Notes: generated by a model not told the origin, from the sequence alone. Shown: positions 34,537 through 43,922, numbered from the stretch's first letter. The stretch is 64,000 bases of DNA from Candidatus Rokuibacteriota bacterium (GCA_003220225.1 QHRU01000057.1:62001-126000), one strand, 5' to 3'. Program-made: numbers and translations.

Positions 34537-35607
34537 ATGCGCTTCGGGACCTTCTACTTCTTCCAGGCCGTGCCGTGGCTCAGCCACGACGAGGTCGTGC
34601 ACCGCGAGCTCGAGCAGATGGAGTGGACGGAGGAACTCGGCTTCGACCAGATCTGGCTGACCGAGCACCACTTCATCGACTACGGCCTCGCGGTGGACCC
34701 CGGCACGCTCGCCGCCGTCGCCGCCTCCCGGACGCGGCGGGTACGCATCGGGCTGGCGGCGGCGATCCTGCCCTTCCATCATCCGCTGCGCCTGGCCGAG
34801 CAGACGGCGCTCGTGGACATCGTCTCGCGCGGCCGGCTGGAGGTCGGGTTCGGCCGCGGCAATCGCCCGGCGGAGTTCCGCGGCTACAACGTGCCGCAGC
34901 AGGAGAACCGCGACCGCTTCGAGGAGGCGGTGGAGATCATCACCCAGGCGTGGACGCAGACGGAGCCGTTCTCGTACGAGGGGCGCTTCTTCACGATCCG
35001 CGACACGCGTGTGATGCCCAAGCCGTTCCAGAAGCCGCACCCGCCGCTCTACCAGGTATGCGGCAGCAAGGAGAGCATCGAGGGCACGGCCGCCCGCGGC
35101 TGGCCGATGCTCAACTCCGTCCTGCGCGGCAACGCCGAGCAGCAGCTCGCGACCAACCGCGAGGCGTACGTTGCGGCCGCGCGCAAGGCCGGACAGTCCG
35201 AGGACAACATCACCGGATTGTTGAAGAAGTGGGGCGTGTCGCGCCAGATCTACGTGGCGCCCACCGACGCGCAGGCGCAGGCCGAGTCCAAGGACGCCGA
35301 GATGTGGTACCAGGAGTCGTTCCGCCGGTTCGTGATCCCCGAGCGCATCGAGGAGGCGCACCCGAGCCTGCAGCCCCACTTCCGCCAGCTCGCCGAGCGC
35401 CTCGCCAGGATCAACTGGGACGATCTGGTCCGCGAGACGGTGGCCTTCGGCTCACCGGACACCGTCGCGCGCAAGATCGAAGCGATGCGCGACGCCGGCG
35501 TGGGCCACGTGCTGTGCTGGATGAACTTCGGGGGGCTGCCGCAAGACAAAATACGACGATCGATGGAGTTATTTGCGAGAGAGGTCATGCCGCATTTTCG
35601 CGATTGA
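34537..35607 (+). CDS. LLM-class flavin-dependent monooxygenase
   Basis: A 356-residue bacterial luciferase-family enzyme. LDxxWLTEHHF-type motif appears as FDQIWLTEHHFIDYG; VRIGLAAAILPFHHPLRLAEQ, then VGFGRGNRPAEFRGYNV, are canonical for FMNH2-dependent long-chain or aromatic monooxygenases of this class. The C-terminal GSPDTVARKIEAMRDAGVGH block is also typical. It needs a separate flavin reductase, not seen here. Follows the heme/propeller protein gene, likely in one operon, and ends at a strong bidirectional terminator. Confidence 0.9.
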   Translation: MRFGTFYFFQAVPWLSHDEVVHRELEQMEWTEELGFDQIWLTEHHFIDYGLAVDPGTLAAVAASRTRRVRIGLAAAILPFHHPLRLAEQTALVDIVSRGRLEVGFGRGNRPAEFRGYNVPQQENRDRFEEAVEIITQAWTQTEPFSYEGRFFTIRDTRVMPKPFQKPHPPLYQVCGSKESIEGTAARGWPMLNSVLRGNAEQQLATNREAYVAAARKAGQSEDNITGLLKKWGVSRQIYVAPTDAQAQAESKDAEMWYQESFRRFVIPERIEEAHPSLQPHFRQLAERLARINWDDLVRETVAFGSPDTVARKIEAMRDAGVGHVLCWMNFGGLPQDKIRRSMELFAREVMPHFRD

Positions 35608-35613
35608 GTCGAT

Positions 35614-35635
35614 GGGGGGCCGAGAAGGGCCCCCC
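35614..35635. terminator. Bidirectional terminator between convergent genes
   Basis: GGGGGGCC (35614-35621), loop GAGAAG, GGCCCCCC (35628-35635): a perfect 8-bp GC stem located between the plus-strand LLM gene stop and the minus-strand solute-binding-protein stop. Convergent placement supports a role in ending both transcripts; T-tracts are short. Confidence 0.65.
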
Positions 35636-35650
35636 AAACCCCCCGACGCG

Positions 35651-37252
35651 TTACTCTGCGAGCCACACCGTGTCGAGCTGCTGGTTCAGGAAGTGGCTCG
35701 GTGTGATCGTCCAGCCCCGCACCCTGGCGCTGTGCGGGATGATCCGGTGGTTCTGCAGCGTGTAGAAGTAGTGCACCTCCTCGTCGAGCAGACGCTTCTC
35801 GAACGCGCGCAGATGGCGCTTCCGCTCCTCGGGGTCGAGCGCTCGCGCCTGCTTGACGAACAGGTCGTCCAGCACCGGGTCCTTGTAGCGGCCGAAGTTG
35901 CGGTCCGAGATGCCCATCGACTGGAACTTGTCGATGTCCATGTCCGGCTCGACGACGAAGCTGCACTGGAAGTCCATGGCCACGTCGTAGTCGCCACGCT
36001 GCAGCATCGGATGGTAGGCGGAGGCCTCGATGATCTCTTGCCGCACGTTGAGCCCGATCTGCCGCCACTGGTCGATGAGCCAGATCCCGAGCGGCTCGTA
36101 GGGCTGCGGGATGCCGCGGTTCTTGAACGTGAACGCAAAGCCGTCGGGCACGCCCGCCTCGCGGAGCAGGCGGCGGGCTTCGGCGCGGCTGGGCTTGATG
36201 TCGCGCCCGTAGCCCGCGAGCTTCTCCAGCTCCGGGGGCGGCGTCGCCCACGGCGTGCCCGGCACCTGGATGCCGCCGACGTCCTTCACGACCGCGATGC
36301 GTGAGAGGTTCTTGGCGCCTTCATAGCGGTCCAGCGCCAGCGTCAGCGCGCGGCGGGCGCGCTTGTCGTCCCAGGGCTTGCGCTCGTGGTTCATCGCCAC
36401 CAGCATCGAGCAGTCCCACGGGCTCTCCTGTACGGTGATCTTGGGCCCGAGCGCGGCCACGAGGGTGTCACGCTCGGCCGGGCTGAAGCTGCGGAACTGG
36501 ATGTGCGCGCGCTCGCCGCGGATCGCCGCCACCTGCGCGGACGAGGAGCTGATGAAGAGCGCGCGGAAGCCGTCGAGATAGGGTTTCCCCTTGTCCCAGT
36601 AGCCCGGGTTCTTCTTGCCGATCCAGTGCGAGCCCTTCACGTGCTCGACGAACGTGAACGGGCCGGTGCCCATCACGTTCTTCTCGTACCAGCGGATGTC
36701 CTTGGCCAGGATGTCGGCCTTGTAGATCCAGCCGTAGGGCGAGGCCAGCGTCATCAGGAACGAGGCCTCCGGCCACTTGAGCCTGAAGCGGATGCTCTGA
36801 GGATCCGGCGCCTCCACCACCTCGACCGCGCGGTACTGCCCTTTCCGGTACGACGACGTCTGCGGCGGCGGAAAGACGATCTTGTCGTAGCTGGCCTTGA
36901 CGTCCCGCGAGGTCATGACGCTGCCGTCGTGGAAGCGCACGCCCTGCCGCAGCTTGAGCGTGTAGACGAGCCCGTCCGGCGAGATCGTCCACGACTCCGC
37001 GAGGTCCGGGACGACTTTCGTGCCCGTCCGGTCGAACGGGTCGATGCGCAGCAGCGTGTTGTAGTGCGGCGCCAAAGGATGAACGGTCCCGAAGGTGCCC
37101 TCCTTGTGACCGTCGTAGGACGGCGGCTCCGAGGGCACCAGGAAGATCAGCTCGCCGCCGGAGCGCGGCTTGTCCTGCGCCGAGGCGGGTGACAGCACCG
37201 AGAACCCGACGAGCAGCGCGGCCATCAGGGCCGCCAGGACTCTTGTGTTCAT
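35651..37252 (-). CDS. ABC transporter family-5 (peptide/nickel-type) substrate-binding protein
   Basis: A 533-residue SBP_bac_5 protein with a signal peptide ending after SPASAQ. Family marks: DLAESWTISPDGLVYTLKLRQ and VRFHDGSVMTSRDVKASYDKI near the N-terminus, then FVEHVKGSHWIGKKNPGYW. It captures an oligopeptide, metal chelate or other organic ligand in the periplasm. It is the third and last of three tandem paralogues transcribed from 40472 downwards, with no permease or ATPase gene adjacent. The N-terminal block SGGELIFLVPSEPPSYDGHK is nearly shared by all three. Confidence 0.92.
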   Translation of the reverse strand: MNTRVLAALMAALLVGFSVLSPASAQDKPRSGGELIFLVPSEPPSYDGHKEGTFGTVHPLAPHYNTLLRIDPFDRTGTKVVPDLAESWTISPDGLVYTLKLRQGVRFHDGSVMTSRDVKASYDKIVFPPPQTSSYRKGQYRAVEVVEAPDPQSIRFRLKWPEASFLMTLASPYGWIYKADILAKDIRWYEKNVMGTGPFTFVEHVKGSHWIGKKNPGYWDKGKPYLDGFRALFISSSSAQVAAIRGERAHIQFRSFSPAERDTLVAALGPKITVQESPWDCSMLVAMNHERKPWDDKRARRALTLALDRYEGAKNLSRIAVVKDVGGIQVPGTPWATPPPELEKLAGYGRDIKPSRAEARRLLREAGVPDGFAFTFKNRGIPQPYEPLGIWLIDQWRQIGLNVRQEIIEASAYHPMLQRGDYDVAMDFQCSFVVEPDMDIDKFQSMGISDRNFGRYKDPVLDDLFVKQARALDPEERKRHLRAFEKRLLDEEVHYFYTLQNHRIIPHSARVRGWTITPSHFLNQQLDTVWLAE

Positions 37253-37276
37253 TTCTCTCTCTCCGCGTCCTTGTCG

Positions 37277-38881
37277 CTATTCCGCCAGCCAGACGGTGTC
37301 GAGCTGCTGGTTCAGGAAGTGCGACGGGGTGATCGTCCAGCCGCGCACCTTGGCGCTGTGCGCGACGATGCGATGCCATTGCAGCGTGTACAGGTAATGG
37401 ACCTCCTCGTCGAGCAGCCGTTTCTCGAAGGCGCGCAGGAGGCGCTTACGCTCCTCGGGATCCACCGCGCGCGCCTGCCTCACGTACAAATCGTCGAGCA
37501 CGGGGTCCTTGTAGCGGCTGTAGTTGTTGTCCGAGATACCGACCGACTGGAACTTCTGCAGGTCCACGTCGGGCTCGACGACGAAGCCGCACTGGGCGTC
37601 GCTGGCCACCTCGAAGTCGCCGCGGCGCAGGAACGAGACGTGGGCCGAGGCTTCGATCGTCTCCATCTTGACGTTCAGGCCGATCTGCTTCCACTGGTCG
37701 ATGAGCCAGATCGCGATCGGCTCGTACGGCTGCGGGATGCCGCGGTTCTTGAAGGTGAACGCGAAGCCGTCCGGCACCCCCGCCTCGCGCAACAGCCGGC
37801 GGGCCTCGGCGCGGGCGGCCTTGATGTCACGCCCGTAGCCCGCGAGCTTTTCGAGCTCCGCGGGCGGCGTGGCCCACGGCGTGCCCGGCACCTGGATGCC
37901 TCCGACTTCCTTCACGACGGCGATCCGCGAGAGGTTCTTCGACGCCTCCCAGCGGTCGAGAGCGAGGGTCAGGGCGCGGCGCACGCGCCGATCGTTCCAG
38001 GGCTTGCGCTCCTGATTCATCGTCACGAGCTGCCCGCAGTCCCACGGGCTCTCCTGCACGGTGATCTTCGGCCCGAGCGCGGCCACCAGCGCGTCGCGAT
38101 CGGCCGGGCTGAAGCTGCGGAACTGGATGTGGGCACGTTCGCCGCGGATGGCGGCCACCTGCGAGGACGACGAGGAGATGAACAGCGCGCGGTAGCCGTC
38201 GAGGTACGGCTTGCCCTTGTCCCAGTAGTCCGGGTTCTTCTTGCCGACCCAGTGCGAGCCCTTGACGTGCTCGACGAACTTGAACGGGCCGGTGCCCATC
38301 ACGTTCGTCTCGTACCAGCGGACGTCCTTGGCGAGGATGTCCGCCTTGAAGATCCAGTTGTACGGCGAGGCGAGATTGGTCAGGAACGAAGCCTGGGGCC
38401 ACTTGAGCCGGAAAACGACCGTGTGCGGGTCGGGGGCCTCGATGACCTCGATCGCCGTGTAGGCGCCCTTGCGCATCGAGATCACGTTCGCGGGCGGAAA
38501 GACTATCTTGTCGTAGGAGGCCTTGACGTCGCGCGAGGTCATCATGCTGCCGTCGTGGAAGCGGACTCCCTGCCGGAGCTTCACCGTGTAGGTCAGTCCG
38601 TCGGGCGAGATCGTCCACGACTCCGCCAGGTCCGGCACGGGCCGGGTGCCCGTCCGGTCGGTGGGATCCATACGCAGCAGCGTGTTGTAATGCGGCGCCA
38701 CTGGATGGACGACGCCGAAGGTGCCCTCCTTGTGGCCGTCATAGGACGGCGGCTCGGACGGCACCATGTAGATCAGCTCGCCGCCGGAGCGCGGCCGCTC
38801 CTGGGCCGAGGCGTTCGACAGCAGAGCGAGCACGACGAGCGGCGCCGCGGTCAGCGCCGAGCGCACGAGCCGTGTACGCAT
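37277..38881 (-). CDS. ABC transporter family-5 substrate-binding protein (tandem paralogue)
   Basis: A 534-residue SBP_bac_5 protein, clearly the closest relative of the 35651-37252 product: shared GGIQVPGTPWATPP, HFLNQQLDTVWLAE at the C-terminus, and the same FHDGSMMTSRDVKASYDKI block. Signal peptide ends near NASAQ. Located 4 nt before the third copy and 24 nt after the first, so all three are probably on one transcript. Differences cluster in the ligand-domain half, consistent with divergence in substrate preference. Confidence 0.92.
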   Translation of the reverse strand: MRTRLVRSALTAAPLVVLALLSNASAQERPRSGGELIYMVPSEPPSYDGHKEGTFGVVHPVAPHYNTLLRMDPTDRTGTRPVPDLAESWTISPDGLTYTVKLRQGVRFHDGSMMTSRDVKASYDKIVFPPANVISMRKGAYTAIEVIEAPDPHTVVFRLKWPQASFLTNLASPYNWIFKADILAKDVRWYETNVMGTGPFKFVEHVKGSHWVGKKNPDYWDKGKPYLDGYRALFISSSSSQVAAIRGERAHIQFRSFSPADRDALVAALGPKITVQESPWDCGQLVTMNQERKPWNDRRVRRALTLALDRWEASKNLSRIAVVKEVGGIQVPGTPWATPPAELEKLAGYGRDIKAARAEARRLLREAGVPDGFAFTFKNRGIPQPYEPIAIWLIDQWKQIGLNVKMETIEASAHVSFLRRGDFEVASDAQCGFVVEPDVDLQKFQSVGISDNNYSRYKDPVLDDLYVRQARAVDPEERKRLLRAFEKRLLDEEVHYLYTLQWHRIVAHSAKVRGWTITPSHFLNQQLDTVWLAE

Positions 38882-38885
38882 GGCC

Positions 38886-40472
38886 TTACTCCGCCAGCCA
38901 GATCGTGTCGAGCTGGCCGTTCAGGAAATGGCTCGGCGTGATCGTCCACCCGCGCACGCGCGTGTGGTACGGCACGATCCGGTGCCACCACAGCGTCGGG
39001 ATGACGTGGGCCTGCTCGTCGAGCAGCCGTTTCTCGAACTCGCGCACGAGCTTGCGCCGCTCGTCGACGTCGCGCGCGCGCGCCTGGCGGTCGTAGAGCG
39101 CGTCGAGCGCGCGATCGGTGTAGCGGCCGTACGAGGCGTCGGTACGGTCGGCGGACAGGAACTTGTAGAGGTCGAGGTCGGGCTCGACGATGTAGCCGCA
39201 CTGCCCGTCCATGCTGACCTCGAAGTCGCCCGAGCGCAGCGCGTGGAACCAGGAGGCGCTCTCGAGCACGCGCACGGTGGCGTTGAGCCCGATCTTCTTC
39301 CACTGATCCACGAGCCAGATGGCGAGCGGCTCGTAGGGCTCGGGCAGGTTGCGGTTGTTGAACACGAACGCGAAGCCGTCGGGCACCCCCGCCTCGCGCA
39401 GCAGGCGCCGCGCCTCCGCGCGGGCGGCCTCGACGTCACGGCCGTAGCCGGCGAGCCGGCCCAGCTCGGCCTCGGTGGCGGCGTACGTCGTGCCGGGCAC
39501 CTGCAGGCCGCCCACCTCCTTCACGATGGTGATCTTCGACAGCGCCTTGCTGCCGTTCCAGCGGTCGACGGCCAGGGTGAGCGCGCGGCGCACGCGCGGA
39601 TCGTCCCACGGCTTCTTCTCGTGGTGTGGCACCACCCAGAGCGCGCAGTCCCACGCGCTCTCCTTGACGGTGATCTTCGAGCCGAGGGAGCTCACCATCG
39701 CATCGCGCGCGCTCGGGTTGAACGCGCGGAACTCGATCAGAGCGCGCTCTCCGCGCACGGCCGCGATGCGCGCGGCGGTGTTCGGGATGAAGATCGCGCG
39801 GTAGCCGTCCAGGTAGGGCCGGCCCCTGTCCCAGTAGTCCGCGAACCTTTTGCCGACCCAGTGCGAGCCCTTCACGTGCTCGACGAAGGTGAAGGGGCCG
39901 GTGCCCATGACGTTCTTCTCGTACCAGTGCGGATCCTTCGCCAGGATGTCCGCCTTGTAGATCCAGTTCCACGGCGAGGCGAGGCCGGAGAGGAAGCCCG
40001 CCGACGGGTGCTTGAGCCGGAAGATTACCGTCTCGGCGTCGGGCGCCTCGAGCGCCTCGATCACCGCGTACTGTCCCTTACGCGGGCTCGTCAGGCCCGG
40101 CGGCGGGTTGATGATCTTGTCGTAGGAGGCCTTGACGTCGCGCGCGGTGAGCGCGGAGCCGTCGTGGAACTTCACGCCGCGGCGGATCTTGAACGTGTAG
40201 GTCAGGCCGTCTTTCGACGTGGTCCAGCTCTCGGCGAGGTCGCCGATGATCCGGGTCCCCGTGGTGTCCGTCGGATCGACGCGGAGCAGCGTGCTGTAGT
40301 GCGGCGCCGCCGGATGGATCAGGCCGAAGGTCTCCTCACGGTGCGCGTCGTAGGACGGGCTCTCGGAGCCCACGACGTAGACAAGCTCGCCGCCGGCGCG
40401 GGGTTGCTGCGCGTGCGCCGGCACGGCGGCGATCAGGAGCAGCGCGATCGTCAAGACGAGACGTGAGCGCAT
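38886..40472 (-). CDS. ABC transporter family-5 substrate-binding protein (tandem paralogue)
   Basis: A 528-residue SBP_bac_5 protein, first of the tandem set and the most divergent (GGLQVPGTTYAATEAELG, TLWWHRIVPYHTRVRGWTIT). It has a signal peptide to about residue 21 (VPAHAQ), the FHDGSALTARDVKASYDKI block and FVEHVKGSHWVGKRFADYW. Diverges from the cupin gene at 40514. As for its paralogues, ligand identity cannot be read; lack of neighbouring permeases suggests shared use of a transporter encoded elsewhere. Confidence 0.92.
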   Translation of the reverse strand: MRSRLVLTIALLLIAAVPAHAQQPRAGGELVYVVGSESPSYDAHREETFGLIHPAAPHYSTLLRVDPTDTTGTRIIGDLAESWTTSKDGLTYTFKIRRGVKFHDGSALTARDVKASYDKIINPPPGLTSPRKGQYAVIEALEAPDAETVIFRLKHPSAGFLSGLASPWNWIYKADILAKDPHWYEKNVMGTGPFTFVEHVKGSHWVGKRFADYWDRGRPYLDGYRAIFIPNTAARIAAVRGERALIEFRAFNPSARDAMVSSLGSKITVKESAWDCALWVVPHHEKKPWDDPRVRRALTLAVDRWNGSKALSKITIVKEVGGLQVPGTTYAATEAELGRLAGYGRDVEAARAEARRLLREAGVPDGFAFVFNNRNLPEPYEPLAIWLVDQWKKIGLNATVRVLESASWFHALRSGDFEVSMDGQCGYIVEPDLDLYKFLSADRTDASYGRYTDRALDALYDRQARARDVDERRKLVREFEKRLLDEQAHVIPTLWWHRIVPYHTRVRGWTITPSHFLNGQLDTIWLAE

Positions 40473-40513
40473 CGGCGGTCCTCCTCGTCGGGGAAGTGGG
40501 GCATTATACCGGC

Positions 40514-40963
40514 ATGAGCCCCCTCACCGTCCAAGGCCCGATCCCGCCGACCGCCGCCAACGCCACCTGGCCCAACGTGCTGCACACGCGCGTCGCCGAC
40601 GTGATCGCGCAGATGAAGCCGCCGCCCTGGTCCAGGCGCATCATCGCCGACGAGCGCCAGCTGGTCACGCTGATCGCCAGCCCACCCGGCGGTGGCAACC
40701 GCCCGCACTGGCACAGCGATTTCGACGAGTGGTGGGTCGTCCTGGCCGGCACGCTCCAGTGGGAGCTGACGGGCGGCACGACCGTGCGCGCGAACAAGGA
40801 CGACATCGTCTGGGTGCCGCGCGGCACCGTCCATCACATCAAGAACGTCGGCACGGACCTGTCGCTGCGCCTCGCCGTGGCCATGCCGCCGGCCATGCAC
40901 TACTTCCATCCGTGCGCGCAGTGCGGCTTCGACGACGACGGCCCGCGGCAGTGGACGGCCTGA
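40514..40963 (+). CDS. Cupin-domain protein
   Basis: A 149-residue single cupin barrel. Motif 1 is RPHWHSDFDEWWVVLAG (His-His-Glu-like metal ligands: HWH then E of DEWW) and motif 2 is IVWVPRGTVHHIKNVG with the last His. A 3-hydroxyanthranilate-dioxygenase-like or isomerase role is possible; a C-terminal FHPCAQCGF with CxxC recalls the small metal site in 3-HAO proteins. No ribosome site precedes ATG 40514; an ATTATACC element ends only a few bases upstream, so a leaderless transcript is conceivable. It leads an operon with the LarA-like and SDR genes. Confidence 0.83.
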   Translation: MSPLTVQGPIPPTAANATWPNVLHTRVADVIAQMKPPPWSRRIIADERQLVTLIASPPGGGNRPHWHSDFDEWWVVLAGTLQWELTGGTTVRANKDDIVWVPRGTVHHIKNVGTDLSLRLAVAMPPAMHYFHPCAQCGFDDDGPRQWTA

Positions 40964-40970
40964 GCCGGCG

Positions 40971-42359
40971 GTGAAGGCCGAGCTTCCCTACGGCGCCGGC
41001 ACGCTGACGGCCACGCTGCCCTCCGGCGCCCGGCGCCTGTCGAGCGAGGCCGCGGGCGCGTTGTCACCGCTCGCCGACCTCGACGGCGCCGTGCGGGAAG
41101 CGCTGGCGTCGCCCCTCGGGCTGCCGCGCATCCGCGACCTCGTCACGCCCCGCGCCCGCGTCACCATCGCATTCGACGATCACACCACGGGCTCGTTCGG
41201 GCCGATCCGTCCCATCGCCATTCGCGCCGTGCTCGACGAGCTGGCCGCCGCCGGCGTGTCACGCTCGCAGGTGCGCCTGGTGTGCGCGAACGCGCTGCAC
41301 CGCATGTGCCGGCCGGCGGAGCTGACGCGCCTGCTCGACGAGGCGCTGGTCGCGGAGTTCGGCCCGCGCTTGTCGTGCCACGATGCGGAGGACGCCGCGC
41401 AGATCGCCGACCTCGGCGCCACCGCGGAGCACGGCTATCCCGTCGAGGTGAGCCGGCTCGTCACCGACGCCGATCTCACCGTGTACGTGAACACCAACTA
41501 CATCCGCGGCTTCACGGGCGGCTGGAAATCGGTCTGCGTCGGGCTGTCGACGTGGCGGTCGATCCGCGTAACGCACGACCCGGATGGCATGTCGATGTCG
41601 CTGCAGCGCAACCGGATGCACGCCGTCCTCGACGAGATGGGCCGACATCTCGAGGCGCGCCTCGGGCGGCGCATCTTCAAGCTCGACACGCTACTCGCCG
41701 ACCCGTTTCAGGTCGCGCGGGTGTTCGCCGGCGGCGTCGACGAGACGCGCCGCGCCGCCCTCGAGGTCCAGACGCGGCGCTTCCCGTCGCGGCGGGCGGC
41801 GGCGCCCGAGCCGGTCGACATCCTCGTGTACGGCGTGCCGGACTCGAGCCCCTATGCCATCTGGGCGTCGCTGAATCCGATCCTCACGCTCATCTCCATG
41901 GGCCTCGGGTATCTGGGCGGCATGATCGACGCCGCGGGAAAGCCGGGCTGCACCGTCGTCATGGCGGCTGCGGTCCGCGAGGCGTGGGACCGCGTGCATC
42001 ACCCCTCGTATCCCGAGGTGTGGGAGCGCGTGCTCTCCCAGACGCGCGACCCGTACGAGATCAACGCCCGCTTCGAGAAGGAGTTCGCGCGCCACGAGGC
42101 GCACATCGACGCCTACCGGCATCGATTTGCCTTCCACCCGATTCACGGCATCCTGGCGACGCATCCGCTCAAGCGGCTGCGCCGTGTCGGCCGCGTCATC
42201 GTGGCCGGTCCGCGGGATGCGCACGTGCCGCGCCACCTGGGCTGGGAGGTGGCGGCCAGCGTGGAGGAGGCGGTGGCGCGGGCGCAGACCATCCACGGAC
42301 CGGGCGCCACCGTCGGCCTCGTCGAGCAGCCCGGCATGCCGGCGAACCCGGAGCGCTAG
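40971..42359 (+). CDS. Lactate racemase LarA-like protein (DUF2088 family)
   Basis: A 462-residue LarA-superfamily protein; GTG start 7 nt after the cupin stop. Catalytic-type features in order: VTIAFDDHTTGSFGP (usual DxTR region), ANALHRMCRP (substrate-binding GLHRx region), FTGGWKSVCVGLSTW with the Lys that carries the nickel-pincer cofactor in LarA, and VTHD with the second cofactor-type His. The family racemises 2-hydroxyacids with a pyridinium-dithioate nickel cofactor that requires LarB/C/E; none is encoded here. The true substrate is unknown. Confidence 0.85.
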   Translation: MKAELPYGAGTLTATLPSGARRLSSEAAGALSPLADLDGAVREALASPLGLPRIRDLVTPRARVTIAFDDHTTGSFGPIRPIAIRAVLDELAAAGVSRSQVRLVCANALHRMCRPAELTRLLDEALVAEFGPRLSCHDAEDAAQIADLGATAEHGYPVEVSRLVTDADLTVYVNTNYIRGFTGGWKSVCVGLSTWRSIRVTHDPDGMSMSLQRNRMHAVLDEMGRHLEARLGRRIFKLDTLLADPFQVARVFAGGVDETRRAALEVQTRRFPSRRAAAPEPVDILVYGVPDSSPYAIWASLNPILTLISMGLGYLGGMIDAAGKPGCTVVMAAAVREAWDRVHHPSYPEVWERVLSQTRDPYEINARFEKEFARHEAHIDAYRHRFAFHPIHGILATHPLKRLRRVGRVIVAGPRDAHVPRHLGWEVAASVEEAVARAQTIHGPGATVGLVEQPGMPANPER

Positions 42360-42372
42360 CGAGGCGGCGGCC

Positions 42373-43194
42373 ATGCTGACCGGAAAGACGGCGATCGTCA
42401 CGGGCGGCGCGCGCGGGATCGGCGCGGGGATCGCGCGCGTGCTGGCGTCACAGGGCGCGCGCGTGGCGGTCCTCGACCTGGACGGCCCCGAGGCCGAGAA
42501 GACGGCGGCGTCGCTGCCCACGCCCGGGATGGCCGCAGCCTGCGACGTGGCCGTCGAGGCCGACACCGCGAAGGCGGTGCGGTCGGTCGTCGAGCGGTTC
42601 GGCGGGCTCGACGTCGTGGTGAACAACGCCGGCGTCGGGCGGGGTCCGGGCGTGTCGCAGACCACGCCGCAGAGTCTGGGCACCGGGACGCTGTCGGCCG
42701 CGCAATGGGACGAGTACCTGTCACAGAACTTGAAGACGACGTTCGTGACGACGAGCGTGGCGCTGCCATATCTGAAAACTCGCGGCGGCGGGGCAATCGT
42801 CAACATCGCCTCGATCGCGGGACTGGTGGCGTCACCGAGGCTCCCGGCCTACGCGGCGGCCAAGGCCGGGGTGATCTCGCTCACCAAGTCGCTCGCGCTC
42901 GAATACGCGCCCCACGACATCCGCGTGAACGCGATCTGTCCGGGCTTCCTGTGGACGCGCGCCTGGGAGGGGCTGGCCGCCGCACTCCAACGCAGCGTCC
43001 CGGAGTACGCGGCGCTCGATCCGCGGGGCGTCTTCCTGGAGGTCGTGAAGCGCGGCGTGCCGCTCGGGCGCGAGCAAACGCCGCAGGACATCGGTCAGCT
43101 CGCGGCGTTCCTCGCGAGCGATGCGGCGCGAAACATCACCGGCCAGTGGATCGCGGTGGACGGCGGCATCACGCTGCGGCAGGCGCCCGGCTAG
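42373..43194 (+). CDS. Short-chain dehydrogenase/reductase
   Basis: A 273-residue classical SDR. NAD(P) motif AIVTGGARGIGAG, NNAG in VVVNNAGVG, catalytic Ser in VNIASIAGL, and Tyr/Lys in the YAAAKAG segment; the closing ITGQWIAVDGGITL is standard. A loop of about 15 residues after NNAG is longer than usual. It oxidises a secondary alcohol or reduces a ketone. Together with the LarA-like and cupin proteins it may process a hydroxyacid, by inference. Its TAG overlaps the stop of the convergent livF by 3 nt (CTAG). Confidence 0.92.
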   Translation: MLTGKTAIVTGGARGIGAGIARVLASQGARVAVLDLDGPEAEKTAASLPTPGMAAACDVAVEADTAKAVRSVVERFGGLDVVVNNAGVGRGPGVSQTTPQSLGTGTLSAAQWDEYLSQNLKTTFVTTSVALPYLKTRGGGAIVNIASIAGLVASPRLPAYAAAKAGVISLTKSLALEYAPHDIRVNAICPGFLWTRAWEGLAAALQRSVPEYAALDPRGVFLEVVKRGVPLGREQTPQDIGQLAAFLASDAARNITGQWIAVDGGITLRQAPG

Positions 43195-43922
43195 ACGCCG
43201 AGGTAGTACTTCTTCACCAGCTCGTTCTCGCGCAGCTCCTGGGTGCTGCGCCCCTCGAACTCGATCTTGCCGTGCACGATGATGTAGCCACGGTCGGCGA
43301 TCTTGGTCGCCTGGTTGAAGTTCTGCTCGGCCATCAGCACCGTCAGCTGCCGCTGCTCCTTCAGCTCCTTGATCTTGCCGATGACGCGGGAGACCAGGAT
43401 CGGCGCGAGCCCCACCGAGGGCTCGTCAACGAGGAGGATGCGCGGCGAGGACATGAGCGCGCGGGCGATGGCCAGCATCTGCTGCTCGCCGCCGCTCATG
43501 CTGCCCGCCAGCTGGCCGCGCCGCCCGCGCAGCACCGGGAAGGTGTCGAGCGCAAACTCGAGGTTGCGCTCGATGTCCGCGCGCGCGCCCTTGCGGTAGG
43601 CGCCGAGCAGAAGGTTCTCCTCCACGGTGAGCTTGGGAAAGAGCCGGCGGCCCTCCGGCACCAGCGCGATGCCGAGGCTCACGATCTCTTCCGTCGACTT
43701 GCGCGTGAGATCGACGCGCGTGCCGTCGGTCTCGAGGAAGACCTCGCCCGATTCGGGCGCGACCATGCCCATGATGCACTTGATGAGCGTGCTCTTGCCG
43801 TTGCCGTTGGTGCCGAGCAGGGCGACCGTCTCGCCCTCGCGCACCTCGATGGACACGCCGTGCAGCACGCGCACGGCGCCGTAGCCGGCGTCCACGTCGC
43901 GCACGACGATCCTACTCGCCAA
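43191..43922 (-). CDS. Branched-chain-type ABC transporter ATP-binding protein, LivF family
   Basis: A 243-residue ATPase. Walker A is GTNGNGKST, an Asn/Thr variant of the usual GPNGAGKS. IALVPEGRRLFPKLTVEENL and signature MSGGEQQM follow, with Walker B ILLVDEPSVG and the LMAEQNFNQA switch region. The start overlaps the end of the LivG gene by 11 nt. It is the last gene of the second liv operon. Confidence 0.93.
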   Translation of the reverse strand: MASRIVVRDVDAGYGAVRVLHGVSIEVREGETVALLGTNGNGKSTLIKCIMGMVAPESGEVFLETDGTRVDLTRKSTEEIVSLGIALVPEGRRLFPKLTVEENLLLGAYRKGARADIERNLEFALDTFPVLRGRRGQLAGSMSGGEQQMLAIARALMSSPRILLVDEPSVGLAPILVSRVIGKIKELKEQRQLTVLMAEQNFNQATKIADRGYIIVHGKIEFEGRSTQELRENELVKKYYLGV

